DNA of 64,000 nucleotides, from the NCBI RefSeq assembly GCF_009760905.1, contig NZ_VIRW01000001.1, positions 248,001-312,000 of the forward strand, in the 5' to 3' direction. Shown here piece after piece: positions 8,239 through 16,787 of this stretch. Under the pieces are notes generated by a model. It did not search any database. It had not been told where the DNA came from and saw only the letters and a list, made by a program, of their open reading frames with translations. Within the stretch, counting starts at the first letter, position 1. Every line of letters begins with the position of its first letter. This DNA is from Chitinibacter sp. GC72 (GTDB lineage: Bacteria; Pseudomonadota; Gammaproteobacteria; Burkholderiales; Chitinibacteraceae). The position numbers were made by a program, and so were the translations under genes.

Positions 8239-9708
8239 ATGACGCTGTCACAACGCCTGCTCCCAACTATCAATGTCCTTGCGCGCGTTTCGGCGCTGTT
8301 TTCGCTGTCAATCATTGTGCCTATCGCTGTCGCCTGGTGGTATGAGGACGCTGGCTTATGGCCGTTTATCGACGCACTGGCGGGCTTGCTGCTCGTTAGC
8401 CTGAGTACCATTGCACTCACGCAGCGCTACAAACGCGAAATGCGTTCACGCGATGGCTTTGTACTGGTCGTTGGTGTCTGGAGCCTGCTACCCGCGGTAG
8501 CAGCCGTGCCGCTACTCATTTACAACCCGGCCACCAGCTTTACCGACGCTTATTTTGAAACCATGTCGGCGCTAACCACCACCGGCGCCACCGTGTTTAC
8601 CGGGCTGGACCAGCTGCCGCCGTCAATTAATCTATGGCGGCACCTGCTCAATTGGCTAGGGGGTATGGGCATCATCGTATTGGCTGTCGCCATTTTGCCG
8701 CTATTAGGGGTGGGGGGTATGCAGCTATTCAAAGCCGAAACGCCAGGCCCGATCAAAGACAGCAAGCTCACGCCGCGCATCCGCGAAACGGCGCGCAATC
8801 TGTGGCTGATCTACGCTGGCCTGACGCTGATCTGCGCCTTGCTACTCAAATACGCCGGCGGCATGAGCTGGCTGGACGCCGTCTGCCACGCATTTGCCGC
8901 GCTGTGTCTGGGCGGTTTTTCCACGCACGACGCCAGCGTGGGTTATTTCAATTCGCCGCTGATCGAAGGCATTCTGATTGTGTTTATGCTGCTGGCCGCG
9001 ACCAATTTTGCCACGCATTATTTTGCGCTATCGGGGCGCAAGCTGTCGGTCTACCTGAAAGACAGCGAGTTCAAAGCCATGCTGGCGCTGATCACGGCGA
9101 GCACGCTCTCGCTCGCGGGCTTTCTGTACTGGCAGCAAACCTACCCCGATTATCTGCTCGCGCTAAGGCATGTGGCGTTCAATCTGGTCTCACTGGCCAC
9201 CGACTGCGGCTTTGCCAGCGTTGATTTTGGCGCCTGGCCGATTTTTGTCCCGCTGGTGATGTTGCTACTTTCCTGCGTTTGCGCCTGCGCGGGCTCGACG
9301 GGTGGCGGGATCAAAATGATCCGCACCATGATCCAGGTGCGTGAAGTCTCACGGCAAATGTCATCGCTGCTGCACCCGCAAGGCGTTCACCCGCTGCGCG
9401 TCAACGGACAAATTATCCCGAATCAGGTGCTGTTTTCGGTGATGGGTTTTGTGTTTATCTATTTTGCCAGCATTGTGGTGCTGACCTTCGTCCTGCTGCT
9501 CTCGGGGCTGGATTTTATCAGCAGTTTTTCGGCCATTATCGCCTGCATCAATAATGCCGGCCCCGGGCTGGGCGAAGTCGGCCCGGCAGGCAATTATCAG
9601 GGACTGAACGACTTTCAAACCTGGGTTTGCACCTTCACCATGTTGCTGGGGCGGCTGGAGATTTTCTCGGTGCTGATCCTGTTCACCCGCGCCTTCTGGC
9701 GCAGCTGA
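8239..9708 (+). CDS. trkH: Trk potassium uptake channel subunit TrkH
   Basis: Inner-membrane K+-translocating subunit. The 489 residues hold about ten hydrophobic helices arranged as four membrane-pore-membrane repeats. Pore-loop glycines are visible in LTTTGATVFTG, CLGGFSTHDAS, ATDCGFASVD and NNAGPGLGEVGP, matching the selectivity-filter pattern. The conserved GGMGIIVLAVAILPLLGVGG and STGGGIKM segments of the family are also present. Its ATG abuts the trkA stop. The 174-base gap after it contains intergenic repeat copy F. Confidence 0.96.
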   Translation: MTLSQRLLPTINVLARVSALFSLSIIVPIAVAWWYEDAGLWPFIDALAGLLLVSLSTIALTQRYKREMRSRDGFVLVVGVWSLLPAVAAVPLLIYNPATSFTDAYFETMSALTTTGATVFTGLDQLPPSINLWRHLLNWLGGMGIIVLAVAILPLLGVGGMQLFKAETPGPIKDSKLTPRIRETARNLWLIYAGLTLICALLLKYAGGMSWLDAVCHAFAALCLGGFSTHDASVGYFNSPLIEGILIVFMLLAATNFATHYFALSGRKLSVYLKDSEFKAMLALITASTLSLAGFLYWQQTYPDYLLALRHVAFNLVSLATDCGFASVDFGAWPIFVPLVMLLLSCVCACAGSTGGGIKMIRTMIQVREVSRQMSSLLHPQGVHPLRVNGQIIPNQVLFSVMGFVFIYFASIVVLTFVLLLSGLDFISSFSAIIACINNAGPGLGEVGPAGNYQGLNDFQTWVCTFTMLLGRLEIFSVLILFTRAFWRS

Positions 9709-9769
9709 TAGTCGATGAGGGTGCGACACTGAAAATACGGCCTCACCGAGTGCTTGCTTGACCAAGCCA

Positions 9770-9832
9770 GTTGCACAGGTATTGCCATACAGACCACTAA
9801 AGGTAATATCTGCAGCGATATACCCTTGCAAC
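9770..9832. repeat. GGGTAT...ATACCC intergenic repeat, copy F
   Basis: An imperfect inverted repeat in the gap between trkH and the LysE gene: GTTGCA-CA-GGTAT on the left and ATACC-CT-TGCAAC on the right. It has internal ACAGACCA and CTGCAGCG boxes like the other copies. A further AATACCC half-site follows at about 9846-9852. Confidence 0.65.
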
Positions 9833-9882
9833 TATCTACTTCCCTAATACCCTGCCTATGAGTCAAACTGTAAGCTTGACCG

Positions 9883-10512
9883 ATGGATACTTTTTTTACC
9901 GGCTTTTTGCTCTCGCTGTCTCTGTGTCTCGATATCGGGATTGTGAATGTGGCGATGATTGATGTCACACTCAAATACGGCCGCAAGGCGGCGCTGTGGA
10001 TGGGTTTTGGTTCCTGCTTTGGCGATCTGTTCTACGCCGTTCTGGCACTGGCCGGGATGAGCTTTTTGCTGCAGTTTGTCTGGGTGCAATGGCTTACCTG
10101 GCTCGGTGGCGGCACTTTGCTGCTGTGGCTGGCGTTCAAAATGGCGCGCGAGGCGCTGCGTGACGCAACGCGGGCCGAAACCACGCACCCTGCCCTGCCT
10201 AGCCGCCGTCATCTGTTTGGCCGGGGCCTGACGCTGGCGATGGCTTCACCATCGTCGATCCTGTGGTTTGCGGCAGTAGGTGGCACGCTGATTGCGCAGG
10301 CTACCGACGGCAGCTGGTTGGGCACGGTGGATTTTCTGGCCGGATTTTTTATCGGCGGCGTAGCGTGGACTATTTTTATTACGCTGGGCGCACACCACGG
10401 TGGCAAAACACTGGGCACCCGTTTTCAACAGGGCTGCCATATTGTATCGGCGCTGTTGTATCTGTATTTCGCGCTGCTGGTCATCCGCAACGGCTATCAG
10501 GCGCTCGCCTAG
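9883..10512 (+). CDS. LysE/RhtB-family amino-acid exporter
   Basis: Predicted inner-membrane exporter. The 209 residues give about six hydrophobic helices (around 5-30, 40-66, 70-90, 120-140, 150-175 and 185-205), the LysE superfamily layout. The family motif near the N-terminus is a variant: TPGPN of classical RhtB proteins is replaced by SLCLDIGIVN, as in the arm of the superfamily described as leucine/threonine efflux-like. The substrate cannot be read from sequence. It stands alone between two copies of the intergenic repeat, and the convergent diguanylate cyclase gene follows. Confidence 0.85.
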   Translation: MDTFFTGFLLSLSLCLDIGIVNVAMIDVTLKYGRKAALWMGFGSCFGDLFYAVLALAGMSFLLQFVWVQWLTWLGGGTLLLWLAFKMAREALRDATRAETTHPALPSRRHLFGRGLTLAMASPSSILWFAAVGGTLIAQATDGSWLGTVDFLAGFFIGGVAWTIFITLGAHHGGKTLGTRFQQGCHIVSALLYLYFALLVIRNGYQALA

Positions 10513-10539
10513 GGGTATTACATGCCGACTGCAACCCAT
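10512..10539. repeat. GGGTAT intergenic repeat, copy C (half element)
   Basis: The sequence starts GGGGTATTACATGC right at the stop of the LysE gene and shares its first nine bases, with CCTA before them, with copy B at 13142. The right-hand ATACCC end is absent; only an AACCCAT remnant is seen. Confidence 0.5.
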
Positions 10540-10582
10540 GAGTGAATAAGCTTCGCTTGACCAGCGCTTGCGGCACAAGCCA

Positions 10583-10612
10583 GATAAAACAAAGCCCCGG
10601 ATCAACCGGGGC
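10583..10612 (-). terminator. Terminator of the diguanylate cyclase gene
   Basis: Stem GCCCCGG/CCGGGGC with a 5-base loop; on the minus strand it is followed by TTTGTTTTA. It lies about 40 bases downstream of the minus-strand cyclase stop. Confidence 0.85.
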
Positions 10613-10652
10613 CTATGCACACATCCAGCCTACACATCAGTCAGCAACGGCC

Positions 10653-11624
10653 TTAATCAGCAATTTCGGTTTTGCCGCGACCGCTGTTCTTGGCGCGGTA
10701 GAGGGCTTCATCGGCGCGCAAAACCATGGCGCGGCCGTTTTCATCGTTGCGCAATTGCGCCATACCGGCCGAGAACCGAATATCAATGCGTTTGGCATGA
10801 TGCATATACGGCGTTCGCCCGGTCACCAGCCGCAAGCGGTCGATCACATAAGCCGCGCCCTTGCTGTCGGTATCGACCAGCAGAATCAGGAATTCTTCGC
10901 CGCCATAGCGCACCAGAATATCCGACTCGCGCAACACGGCCTTGGTCAGATTGGCCATATGCACCAAGACCTGATCGCCCACCAGATGGGTAAATTTGTC
11001 GTTGATGGTTTTGAATTCGTCCAGATCCAGAATCACCGCCGTCAGGCGAGAATCATTGCGTTGCGCGCGTTTGACTTCGCGCATCAGCAAATGATCGAGG
11101 CCTTGGCGATTGAGTGCGCCGGTCAGCGCATCTTGCTCGAGCACTTTACGATTAAACGCCAGATCTTCCTCGATATGACGGATAGAATCGCGAATCGTCT
11201 GCAAATCGGCGTGCGAGGTTGTCACGGTAGAGTGGACATTGTGCGTGGTGCTAATCACCACATTGAGCAAATCTTCCAGCGTGGCGTGTGTTTCTTCCGG
11301 TGGCACCGATTGCGCCGCGTGCGCCTCGCGCACCGCCTGCAGGCTACCTAGGCTGTCTTGCATCACGGCGCTGGAGCCGGACAAATGACTCAGCAGACCG
11401 TCAGTCACTTCACCCATCTCATGGGCGGCGTCATCGAGCTTGTAGAGCACCTGCCAGGCCAGTTGCATTTCGGTGGCCGTTTTGCTTTCAGGCGCCTTAA
11501 TGGTGACAATCGCATTGTAAAATTGCGCGTAGTTCTCCGGCGTGGGGGGCAAGCCGCGCTCGGACAAGCGTTTGAGCGCGATACGGGCAATTTCAACCGG
11601 ATTGACCGGCGTTACTGAAGACAT
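10653..11624 (-). CDS. Diguanylate cyclase (GGDEF protein), soluble
   Basis: Makes the second messenger cyclic di-GMP from two GTP. The start at 11624 (MSSVTPVNPVEIARIA) is preceded by AGGTAG at a good distance; in-frame sequence further upstream is unlike coding sequence. The N-terminal ~165 residues have no membrane segment and look helical; its sensory role is unknown. The C-terminal domain starts at DALTGALNRQGLD and carries the active-site YGGEEF. An RESD allosteric I-site sits five residues before it, so the enzyme is predicted to be active and feedback-inhibited by its product. It converges with the LysE gene and diverges from mpl. Confidence 0.93.
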   Translation of the reverse strand: MSSVTPVNPVEIARIALKRLSERGLPPTPENYAQFYNAIVTIKAPESKTATEMQLAWQVLYKLDDAAHEMGEVTDGLLSHLSGSSAVMQDSLGSLQAVREAHAAQSVPPEETHATLEDLLNVVISTTHNVHSTVTTSHADLQTIRDSIRHIEEDLAFNRKVLEQDALTGALNRQGLDHLLMREVKRAQRNDSRLTAVILDLDEFKTINDKFTHLVGDQVLVHMANLTKAVLRESDILVRYGGEEFLILLVDTDSKGAAYVIDRLRLVTGRTPYMHHAKRIDIRFSAGMAQLRNDENGRAMVLRADEALYRAKNSGRGKTEIAD

Positions 11625-11774
11625 CTGAAAGCTACCTAAGCAAAAGCTAATACAGGAAAATTGATTGTAAGGGTTGACGCAGACTACGCCAAGCAAGTTC
11701 GCTACAATGATGCATCTTTTTATGAAAAATCAATATTGTCGATTGCTCGCACTCGACAAGCGGAATCAAACTCT

Positions 11775-13142
11775 ATGCACATTCACATTCTGGGTATTTG
11801 TGGCACGTTTATGGGCGGTATTGCCGCACTGGCTCGCGAGGCGGGTCACAAGGTGACCGGTTGCGACGCGAATGTTTATCCGCCAATGTCGACCCAGCTG
11901 GAAAGCTTAGGGATTGAGCTCATCGAAGGCTTTGGTGCCGAGCAAATTACGCTCAAACCTGATCTCTTTGTGATTGGCAATGTGGTCAAGCGGGGTATGC
12001 CGCTGATGGAGGCGATTTTAAACGCCGGCCTGCCCTATACCTCGGGCCCGCAATGGCTGGGCGAGCATTTGCTGCGCGATAAATGGGTGCTGGCCGTGGC
12101 TGGCACGCACGGCAAAACGACCACCACCTCGATGCTGGCGTGGATATTGGAAGACGCCGGTTTCGCGCCCGGTTTTCTGGTCGGGGGCATTCCGGAAAAC
12201 TTTGGCGTTTCCGCCCGCGCACCGGGTACGCCGCGCCAGGATGTGGCGAGCACTTCGCCCTTCTTTGTGATTGAAGCCGATGAATATGACACGGCGTTTT
12301 TCGACAAACGCAGCAAATTTGTTCACTACCGCCCGCGCACGGCGATTTTGAATAATCTGGAATTCGATCACGCCGACATTTTCGCCGATCTCTCAGCCAT
12401 CGAAACGCAATTTCACCATCTGGTGCGCACCGTCCCCGGCCAGGGCCGCGTGATTGTGAATGGCCAGGAAGACAGCCTGCAACGCGTACTTGATCGCGGC
12501 TGCTGGTCGGAAGTGGAGCTCTTCGCGGCTAATGATGGCTGGGCACTGGGCGAGGTACATGCCGATGGTTTTGACGTGCTATTTAATGGCGAGCCACAAG
12601 GCCGCCTTGCCTGGAGCCTGATGGGTGAGCACAACGCGCACAACGCGCTGGCCGCGATTGCCGCCGCCCGCCATGTGGGCGTTACGCCTCAAGTGGCGAT
12701 TGAAGCGCTGGGCCGGTTTGAAAACGTCAAACGCCGGATGGAAATCAAAGGCGTGGTTAACGACATCACCGTGTACGATGATTTCGCCCACCACCCCACC
12801 GCGATTGCCACCACTGTGGCTGGCTTGCGCGCCAAAGTGGGCACGCAGCGCATTCTGGCCGTACTCGAGCCGCGCTCGAACACCATGAAGCTGGGCACCA
12901 TGAAAGAAGCGCTGCCCGGCAGTCTGATCGACGCCGATCGGGTGTTTTGCTATGGCGCCAATCTGGGCTGGGACACAGCGGAAGCGCTCGCGCCACTGGG
13001 CGCGAAAGCACAAAGCTTCACCGAGCTGGACAGGCTGATCGCCGCCATCGTGGTCGAGGCGCAACCGGGCGACCAGATTCTGGTGATGAGTAATGGTGGT
13101 TTTGGCGGCATCCACGACAAATTGCTCGCCGCGCTAGCCTAG
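11775..13142 (+). CDS. mpl: UDP-MurNAc:tripeptide (L-Ala-D-Glu-mDAP) ligase
   Basis: Recycles peptidoglycan by attaching the released tripeptide L-Ala-gamma-D-Glu-meso-DAP to UDP-N-acetylmuramate in the cytosol. The 455 residues follow Mur ligase architecture: an N-terminal Rossmann domain starting MHIHILGICGTFMGG, a central ATP-binding domain with AGTHGKTTTT near residue 109, and a C-terminal domain with YDDFAHHPTAI. The Mpl-type variant of the first motif (GICGTFMGG) separates it from MurC (GIGGxGMSG). The ATG at 11775 is preferred over an in-frame ATG at 11661 because homology starts there. It diverges from the cyclase gene and converges on nadA. Confidence 0.96.
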   Translation: MHIHILGICGTFMGGIAALAREAGHKVTGCDANVYPPMSTQLESLGIELIEGFGAEQITLKPDLFVIGNVVKRGMPLMEAILNAGLPYTSGPQWLGEHLLRDKWVLAVAGTHGKTTTTSMLAWILEDAGFAPGFLVGGIPENFGVSARAPGTPRQDVASTSPFFVIEADEYDTAFFDKRSKFVHYRPRTAILNNLEFDHADIFADLSAIETQFHHLVRTVPGQGRVIVNGQEDSLQRVLDRGCWSEVELFAANDGWALGEVHADGFDVLFNGEPQGRLAWSLMGEHNAHNALAAIAAARHVGVTPQVAIEALGRFENVKRRMEIKGVVNDITVYDDFAHHPTAIATTVAGLRAKVGTQRILAVLEPRSNTMKLGTMKEALPGSLIDADRVFCYGANLGWDTAEALAPLGAKAQSFTELDRLIAAIVVEAQPGDQILVMSNGGFGGIHDKLLAALA

Positions 13143-13191
13143 GGGTATTACCCTGTAAACAATGCAGCAATTAGCTTAGCAGCACATACCC
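13142..13191. repeat. GGGTAT...ATACCC intergenic repeat, copy B
   Basis: A 50-bp element starting GGGGTATTA right at the mpl stop and ending ATACCC, with internal ATGCAGCA and AGCAGCAC boxes. It immediately precedes the mpl/nadA terminator, as copy D precedes the pstB terminator. Confidence 0.7.
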
Positions 13192-13193
13192 AT

Positions 13194-13221
13194 AAAAAAG
13201 CCCGCAACTGCGGGCTTTTTT
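13194..13221. terminator. Bidirectional terminator between mpl and nadA
   Basis: AAAAAA-GCCCGC-AACT-GCGGGC-TTTTTT: a 6-bp GC stem extended by A/T pairs, with T runs on both strands, between convergent genes. Confidence 0.9.
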
Positions 13222-13255
13222 ATGGCTGAAACAGCCGCGCGCACTCGCGCAGTGT

Positions 13256-14170
13256 TTAGGCGTAATAGCGTTTAGAAAATTCCAGCATGCGCTCGATCGG
13301 GGCGCGTGCGGCATCCATATCGGCGCTCGTCAGGTAATCAATCACCGTGCCCTGCCCCGCTTGTGCGCGTTTCACCGCCTCGATGGTGTTCATCTTCATA
13401 TATGGGCAGGAATTGCACTGGCAACCGGCATAAATTGGCGCTTGCTCGATATTCAGATCTGGGCGAGCCAGGCGCATATTGTACAAAATGCCGTCTTCGG
13501 TCGCGACGAAGATCGCCGCATCGGCCTCTTTGTCGAATGACTTGATCCAGTTGAGCATGCCTGATGTTGAACCAACATAATCGGCCAGCTTCAGTACCGG
13601 CAACGGGCTTTCCGGATGCGCAATCAGATACTTGGCGGTGGAGCAGGCCGCAAAGGCTTCATCCAAGGCTGTCTGGTTAAATTTATCATGCACTTCACAC
13701 ACGGCCGACCACAGCGGCATCTCGTAACCATGCTGATAATTCAAATACCCGCCCATATTGTAATCCGGCGAGAAAATCACTTTTTTACCTTCGGCGTACA
13801 GATGCGCAATGATGTCGTCCACGTTGCGGCTGGTTACAATCCAGTCGGAGAGCGCCTTATGCTCGGCCGAGCTATTGATGTACGACACATGCACATGATC
13901 AGGATACGACTCGCGCCAGGCTTTGAGCGCAGCCACATCGGTCTGCGTAACCAGCGAACAGGTAGAACCGGCATCGGGCAAAATCACCGTGGCATTCGGG
14001 TTCAAAATCTTTGCCGTTTCCGCCATAAAGCGCACACCGGCAAATACAATAATGTCAGCATCGGCATCGCGTGCGAACAGGGACAATTCCAGACTATCGC
14101 CCACCTTGTCCGCCATCTGCTGAATTTCCGGGGCGGTATAGTAATGGGCAAGTGTCACAACGCGTGGCAT
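13256..14170 (-). CDS. nadA: Quinolinate synthase
   Basis: Condenses iminoaspartate with dihydroxyacetone phosphate to quinolinate in NAD synthesis, using a [4Fe-4S] cluster. The chosen ATG at 14170 is preceded by GAGGA; a further upstream TTG is possible but unsupported. The 304 residues match the shorter form of the family (E. coli NadA is longer). Three cysteines in the expected places (GSTCSLV, SAVCEVH and CQCNSCPYM) can ligate the cluster. Family motifs AHYY, INSSAEHKA and SPDYNMGGY are present. No nadB or nadC is adjacent. It converges with mpl. Confidence 0.95.
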   Translation of the reverse strand: MPRVVTLAHYYTAPEIQQMADKVGDSLELSLFARDADADIIVFAGVRFMAETAKILNPNATVILPDAGSTCSLVTQTDVAALKAWRESYPDHVHVSYINSSAEHKALSDWIVTSRNVDDIIAHLYAEGKKVIFSPDYNMGGYLNYQHGYEMPLWSAVCEVHDKFNQTALDEAFAACSTAKYLIAHPESPLPVLKLADYVGSTSGMLNWIKSFDKEADAAIFVATEDGILYNMRLARPDLNIEQAPIYAGCQCNSCPYMKMNTIEAVKRAQAGQGTVIDYLTSADMDAARAPIERMLEFSKRYYA

Positions 14171-14337
14171 AGGGCTATCCTCGATCAGACTAGACAAAGA
14201 CGACGCTCGCCAAAGGCATGGCGGCGCCTAAATTCATAGCTGCGAATCTTACCATGCCCCACGCCACTCGCTCAGTAGCAAAAACGCCATTTTTAATTAA
14301 AAAATCAACATTTAGCCAAAAAGTGCATTTGCAGTGC

Positions 14338-14366
14338 TTGACACATTCAAAGCCCTTAGCCATAAT
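14338..14366 (+). promoter_or_regulatory. Sigma-70 promoter of the tRNA operon
   Basis: A perfect -35 TTGACA (14338-14343), a 17-base spacer and -10 CATAAT (14361-14366) are followed by a GC-rich discriminator (TGCGCTCC), typical of stringently controlled stable-RNA promoters. The first tRNA-Gly starts 42 bases downstream of the -10 box. Confidence 0.8.
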
Positions 14367-14407
14367 TGCGCTCCTCTGCAAATCACACAGAAATGCAGAA
14401 AAGTGAT

Positions 14408-14483
14408 GCGGGATTAGCTCAGTTGGTAGAGCGATACCTTGCCAAGGTATAGGTCGAGAGTTCGAGCCTCTTATCCCGCTCCA
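14408..14483 (+). tRNA. tRNA-Gly(GCC), copy 1
   Basis: A 76-nt gene with 7-bp acceptor stem GCGGGAT/ATCCCGC, anticodon loop CTTGCCAAG (anticodon GCC), TTCGA in the T loop, and encoded CCA. It is the first of four identical tandem copies. A 43-base spacer, longer than the other spacers, follows it. Confidence 0.98.
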
Positions 14484-14526
14484 TCACACACTGGCGTAGT
14501 ACAATTTAGTAGTTGCATCATGCGAT

Positions 14527-14602
14527 GCGGGATTAGCTCAGTTGGTAGAGCGATACCTTGCCAAGGTATAGGTCGAGAGTTCGAGCCTCTTATCCCGCTC
14601 CA
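14527..14602 (+). tRNA. tRNA-Gly(GCC), copy 2
   Basis: Identical over all 76 nt to copy 1 (anticodon GCC, encoded CCA). It is separated from copy 3 by a 19-base spacer. Confidence 0.98.
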
Positions 14603-14621
14603 AATCTGCCAAGCAGACGAT

Positions 14622-14697
14622 GCGGGATTAGCTCAGTTGGTAGAGCGATACCTTGCCAAGGTATAGGTCGAGAGTTCGAGCCTCTTATCCCGCTCCA
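14622..14697 (+). tRNA. tRNA-Gly(GCC), copy 3
   Basis: Identical over 76 nt to copies 1, 2 and 4. The spacers on both sides share an AATCTGCC(A/C)AGCA(G/C)ACGAT pattern, showing that gene plus spacer was duplicated as a unit of about 95 bp. Confidence 0.98.
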
Positions 14698-14717
14698 AAA
14701 TCTGCCCAGCACACGAT

Positions 14718-14793
14718 GCGGGATTAGCTCAGTTGGTAGAGCGATACCTTGCCAAGGTATAGGTCGAGAGTTCGAGCCTCTTATCCCGCTCCA
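14718..14793 (+). tRNA. tRNA-Gly(GCC), copy 4
   Basis: Last of the four identical 76-nt glycine tRNA genes. tRNA-Cys follows 40 bases later in the same operon. Confidence 0.98.
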
Positions 14794-14833
14794 AATTTTA
14801 AAGAAAGTAATCATTACTTTCTTTGCCCCTTAA

Positions 14834-14907
14834 GGCGGGGTAGCAAAATGGTTATGCCGCGGATTGCAAATCCGTTTACGCCGGTTCGATTCCGGCCTCC
14901 GCCTCCA
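14834..14907 (+). tRNA. tRNA-Cys(GCA)
   Basis: A 74-nt gene with acceptor GGCGGGG pairing to CTCCGCC (one G-U), anticodon loop ATTGCAAAT (anticodon GCA), GGTTCGATTCC T arm and encoded CCA. Confidence 0.97.
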
Positions 14908-14911
14908 GCTT

Positions 14912-14938
14912 AAAAGCCCAGCATTGCTGGGCTTTTTT
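14912..14938 (+). terminator. Terminator after tRNA-Cys
   Basis: Stem GCCCAGC/GCTGGGC, loop ATT and six T directly downstream of tRNA-Cys. It would end the Gly-Cys transcript before tRNA-Leu. Confidence 0.88.
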
Positions 14939-14991
14939 GTAAAGCAAGGCTAGCAAGCCTGCAGCAAGGCTGTTAAGATTTACTTCAAGTT

Positions 14992-15076
14992 GCTCGGATG
15001 GTGAAATAGGTAGACACAAGAGACTTAAAATCTCTCGCCGCAAGGTGTGCCGGTTCGATTCCGGCTCCGAGCACCA
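14992..15076 (+). tRNA. tRNA-Leu(TAA)
   Basis: An 85-nt class II tRNA with acceptor GCTCGGA/TCCGAGC, anticodon loop ACTTAAAAT (anticodon TAA), a long variable arm (CGCCGCAAGGTG region), GGTTCGATTCC T arm and encoded CCA. Confidence 0.97.
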
Positions 15077-15082
15077 CCAATC

Positions 15083-15116
15083 AAGGGTTTAGCCGCAAGG
15101 TTAAGCCCTTTTTTGT
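15083..15116 (+). terminator. Terminator after tRNA-Leu
   Basis: A 9-bp stem AAGGGTTTA/TAAGCCCTT (one G-T pair) with loop GCCGCAAGGT and a run of T. It ends the tRNA cluster before hsdM. Confidence 0.85.
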
Positions 15117-15203
15117 TGCCCTCCCCGCCTCAGCTGCCGCCAATGGCTGATCGCAGATATAATCTGACCCTACTCTTTCAAAAAAAAGCTGCAACCCTCC
15201 TCC

Positions 15204-16787
15204 ATGCTCCAAGACATCCAAAAAACCCTGTGGGCCGCTGCTGATAAGCTGCGCGCCAATGTGGACGCTGCCGAATACAAACACATAGCGCTCGGCCTGA
15301 TTTTCCTGAAATTCATTTCCGACTCGTTCGCTGCCCGCCGTGCCGAACTTACCCGCCGCTTTGCCGATGAAAACGACGAATATTTCCTGCACGATTGCGA
15401 CGACGAAATGCTGGCCGAAGAGCTCGAAGAGCGCGATTACTACCGCGAGGTGAACGTATTCTGGGTGCCCGAAGCCGCCCGCTGGGAAGCCTTGCGCGCC
15501 AATGCCAAGCAGGCTGACATTGGCAAACGCATCGACGATGCGCTGGCGATTATCGAAGTCGAAAACCCGCGTCTGAAAGGCATTCTGGACAAACGCTATG
15601 CCCGCGCGCCGTTGCCCGATGGCAAGCTCGGTGAACTGGTCGATTTGATTTCCACCATCGGTTTTGGCGAAGACCAAAGCAAAGCCCGCGATATTCTCGG
15701 CCAAGTGTACGAATACTTCCTCGGCCAGTTCGCCAGCGCCGAAGGCAAAAAGGGCGGGCAGTTCTACACGCCGCAATCCATCGTTAAAACGCTGGTCGCC
15801 GTGCTCGACCCGCATCAGGGCAAAGTCTACGACCCGTGCTGCGGCTCGGGCGGCATGTTTGTGCAGTCGGAAAAATTCATCGAAGCGCACGGCGGCAAGC
15901 TCGGTGATGTGTCGATTTACGGGCAGGAATCCAACCCGACCACGTGGCGCTTGGCGGCGATGAACCTCGCCATTCGCGGCATCGACTTCAATCTGGGCCG
16001 CGAGCCGGGCGACACCTTCACCAAAAACCAGCACCCCGACCTGCGCGCTGACTTTATTCTCGCCAACCCGCCGTTCAATATCAGCGACTGGTGGCATGGC
16101 TCTCTGGAAGGCGATTCGCGCTGGGTGTACGGCACGCCGCCGCAAGGCAACGCCAACTACGCGTGGCTGCAACACATGCTCTACCACCTCAAACCCACCG
16201 GCCGCGCTGGCATTGTGCTGGCCAACGGCTCGATGTCGTCCAGCCAGAATAGCGAGGGCGACATCCGCCGCGCCATGCTCGATGCCGACGTGGTCGAAGT
16301 AATGATTGCGCTGCCCGGCCAGCTGTTTTTCAACACCCAAATTCCTGCCTGCCTGTGGTTCTTGGCCAAAACCAAAACCACCCGCCAAGGCGAAGTGCTG
16401 TTCATCGACGCGCGCAAGCTCGGCAAAATGATTTCGCGCGTTCAATGCGAGCTGGATGACGAGGGTATTTCCCGCATCGCCAATACCGTATTGGCATGGC
16501 GCGCCGGGCCGCAGGCCCAAGTGCCGCTTGCGGCCGGGGAGGAAAATTTGGTTTACCAGGACGTCGCAGGCTTCTGCCGCAGCGTGAAGCTGGCCGAAAT
16601 CGCCGAACACGGCCACGTGCTGACCCCCGGCCGCTACGTCGGCGCGGAGGAAGTGGAAGACAACGACGAAGATTTTGCGACCAAAATGACCGCGCTTTCT
16701 GAGAAGCTCGGCGAGCAAATGGCCAAAGGCGCAGAACTCGACCAGCTGATTCGCCAGAAACTGGGAGGGCTGGGGTATGAGTTCTGA
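15204..16787 (+). CDS. hsdM: Type I restriction-modification methyltransferase subunit
   Basis: Modification subunit that N6-methylates adenine at the site chosen by HsdS. The 527 residues begin with the HsdM N-terminal helical domain (LQDIQKTLWAAADKLR). They then show the SAM motif DPCCGSGGMF near residue 210 and the catalytic NPPF motif near 288, preceded by GGQFYTP, the usual M.EcoKI-like order. A perfect TATAAT stands at 15158-15163 without a clear -35, and CCTCC rather than GGAGG precedes the ATG. It overlaps hsdS by 11 bases. No intact hsdR is present in the window, so the enzyme may only methylate, or may use a restriction subunit encoded elsewhere (inference). Confidence 0.97.
   Translation: MLQDIQKTLWAAADKLRANVDAAEYKHIALGLIFLKFISDSFAARRAELTRRFADENDEYFLHDCDDEMLAEELEERDYYREVNVFWVPEAARWEALRANAKQADIGKRIDDALAIIEVENPRLKGILDKRYARAPLPDGKLGELVDLISTIGFGEDQSKARDILGQVYEYFLGQFASAEGKKGGQFYTPQSIVKTLVAVLDPHQGKVYDPCCGSGGMFVQSEKFIEAHGGKLGDVSIYGQESNPTTWRLAAMNLAIRGIDFNLGREPGDTFTKNQHPDLRADFILANPPFNISDWWHGSLEGDSRWVYGTPPQGNANYAWLQHMLYHLKPTGRAGIVLANGSMSSSQNSEGDIRRAMLDADVVEVMIALPGQLFFNTQIPACLWFLAKTKTTRQGEVLFIDARKLGKMISRVQCELDDEGISRIANTVLAWRAGPQAQVPLAAGEENLVYQDVAGFCRSVKLAEIAEHGHVLTPGRYVGAEEVEDNDEDFATKMTALSEKLGEQMAKGAELDQLIRQKLGGLGYEF

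Noticed and set aside
10542-11351. A 269-codon plus-strand frame opposite the diguanylate cyclase
   Set aside because: It overlaps the GGDEF domain fully and includes that gene's terminator; no motif of its own.
14408-14793. CRISPR-like array of four identical repeats
   Set aside because: The repeats are 76-nt tRNA-Gly genes with cloverleaf pairing and encoded CCA; spacers are related to each other and unequal in length. Short frames across the array are translations of tRNA sequence.
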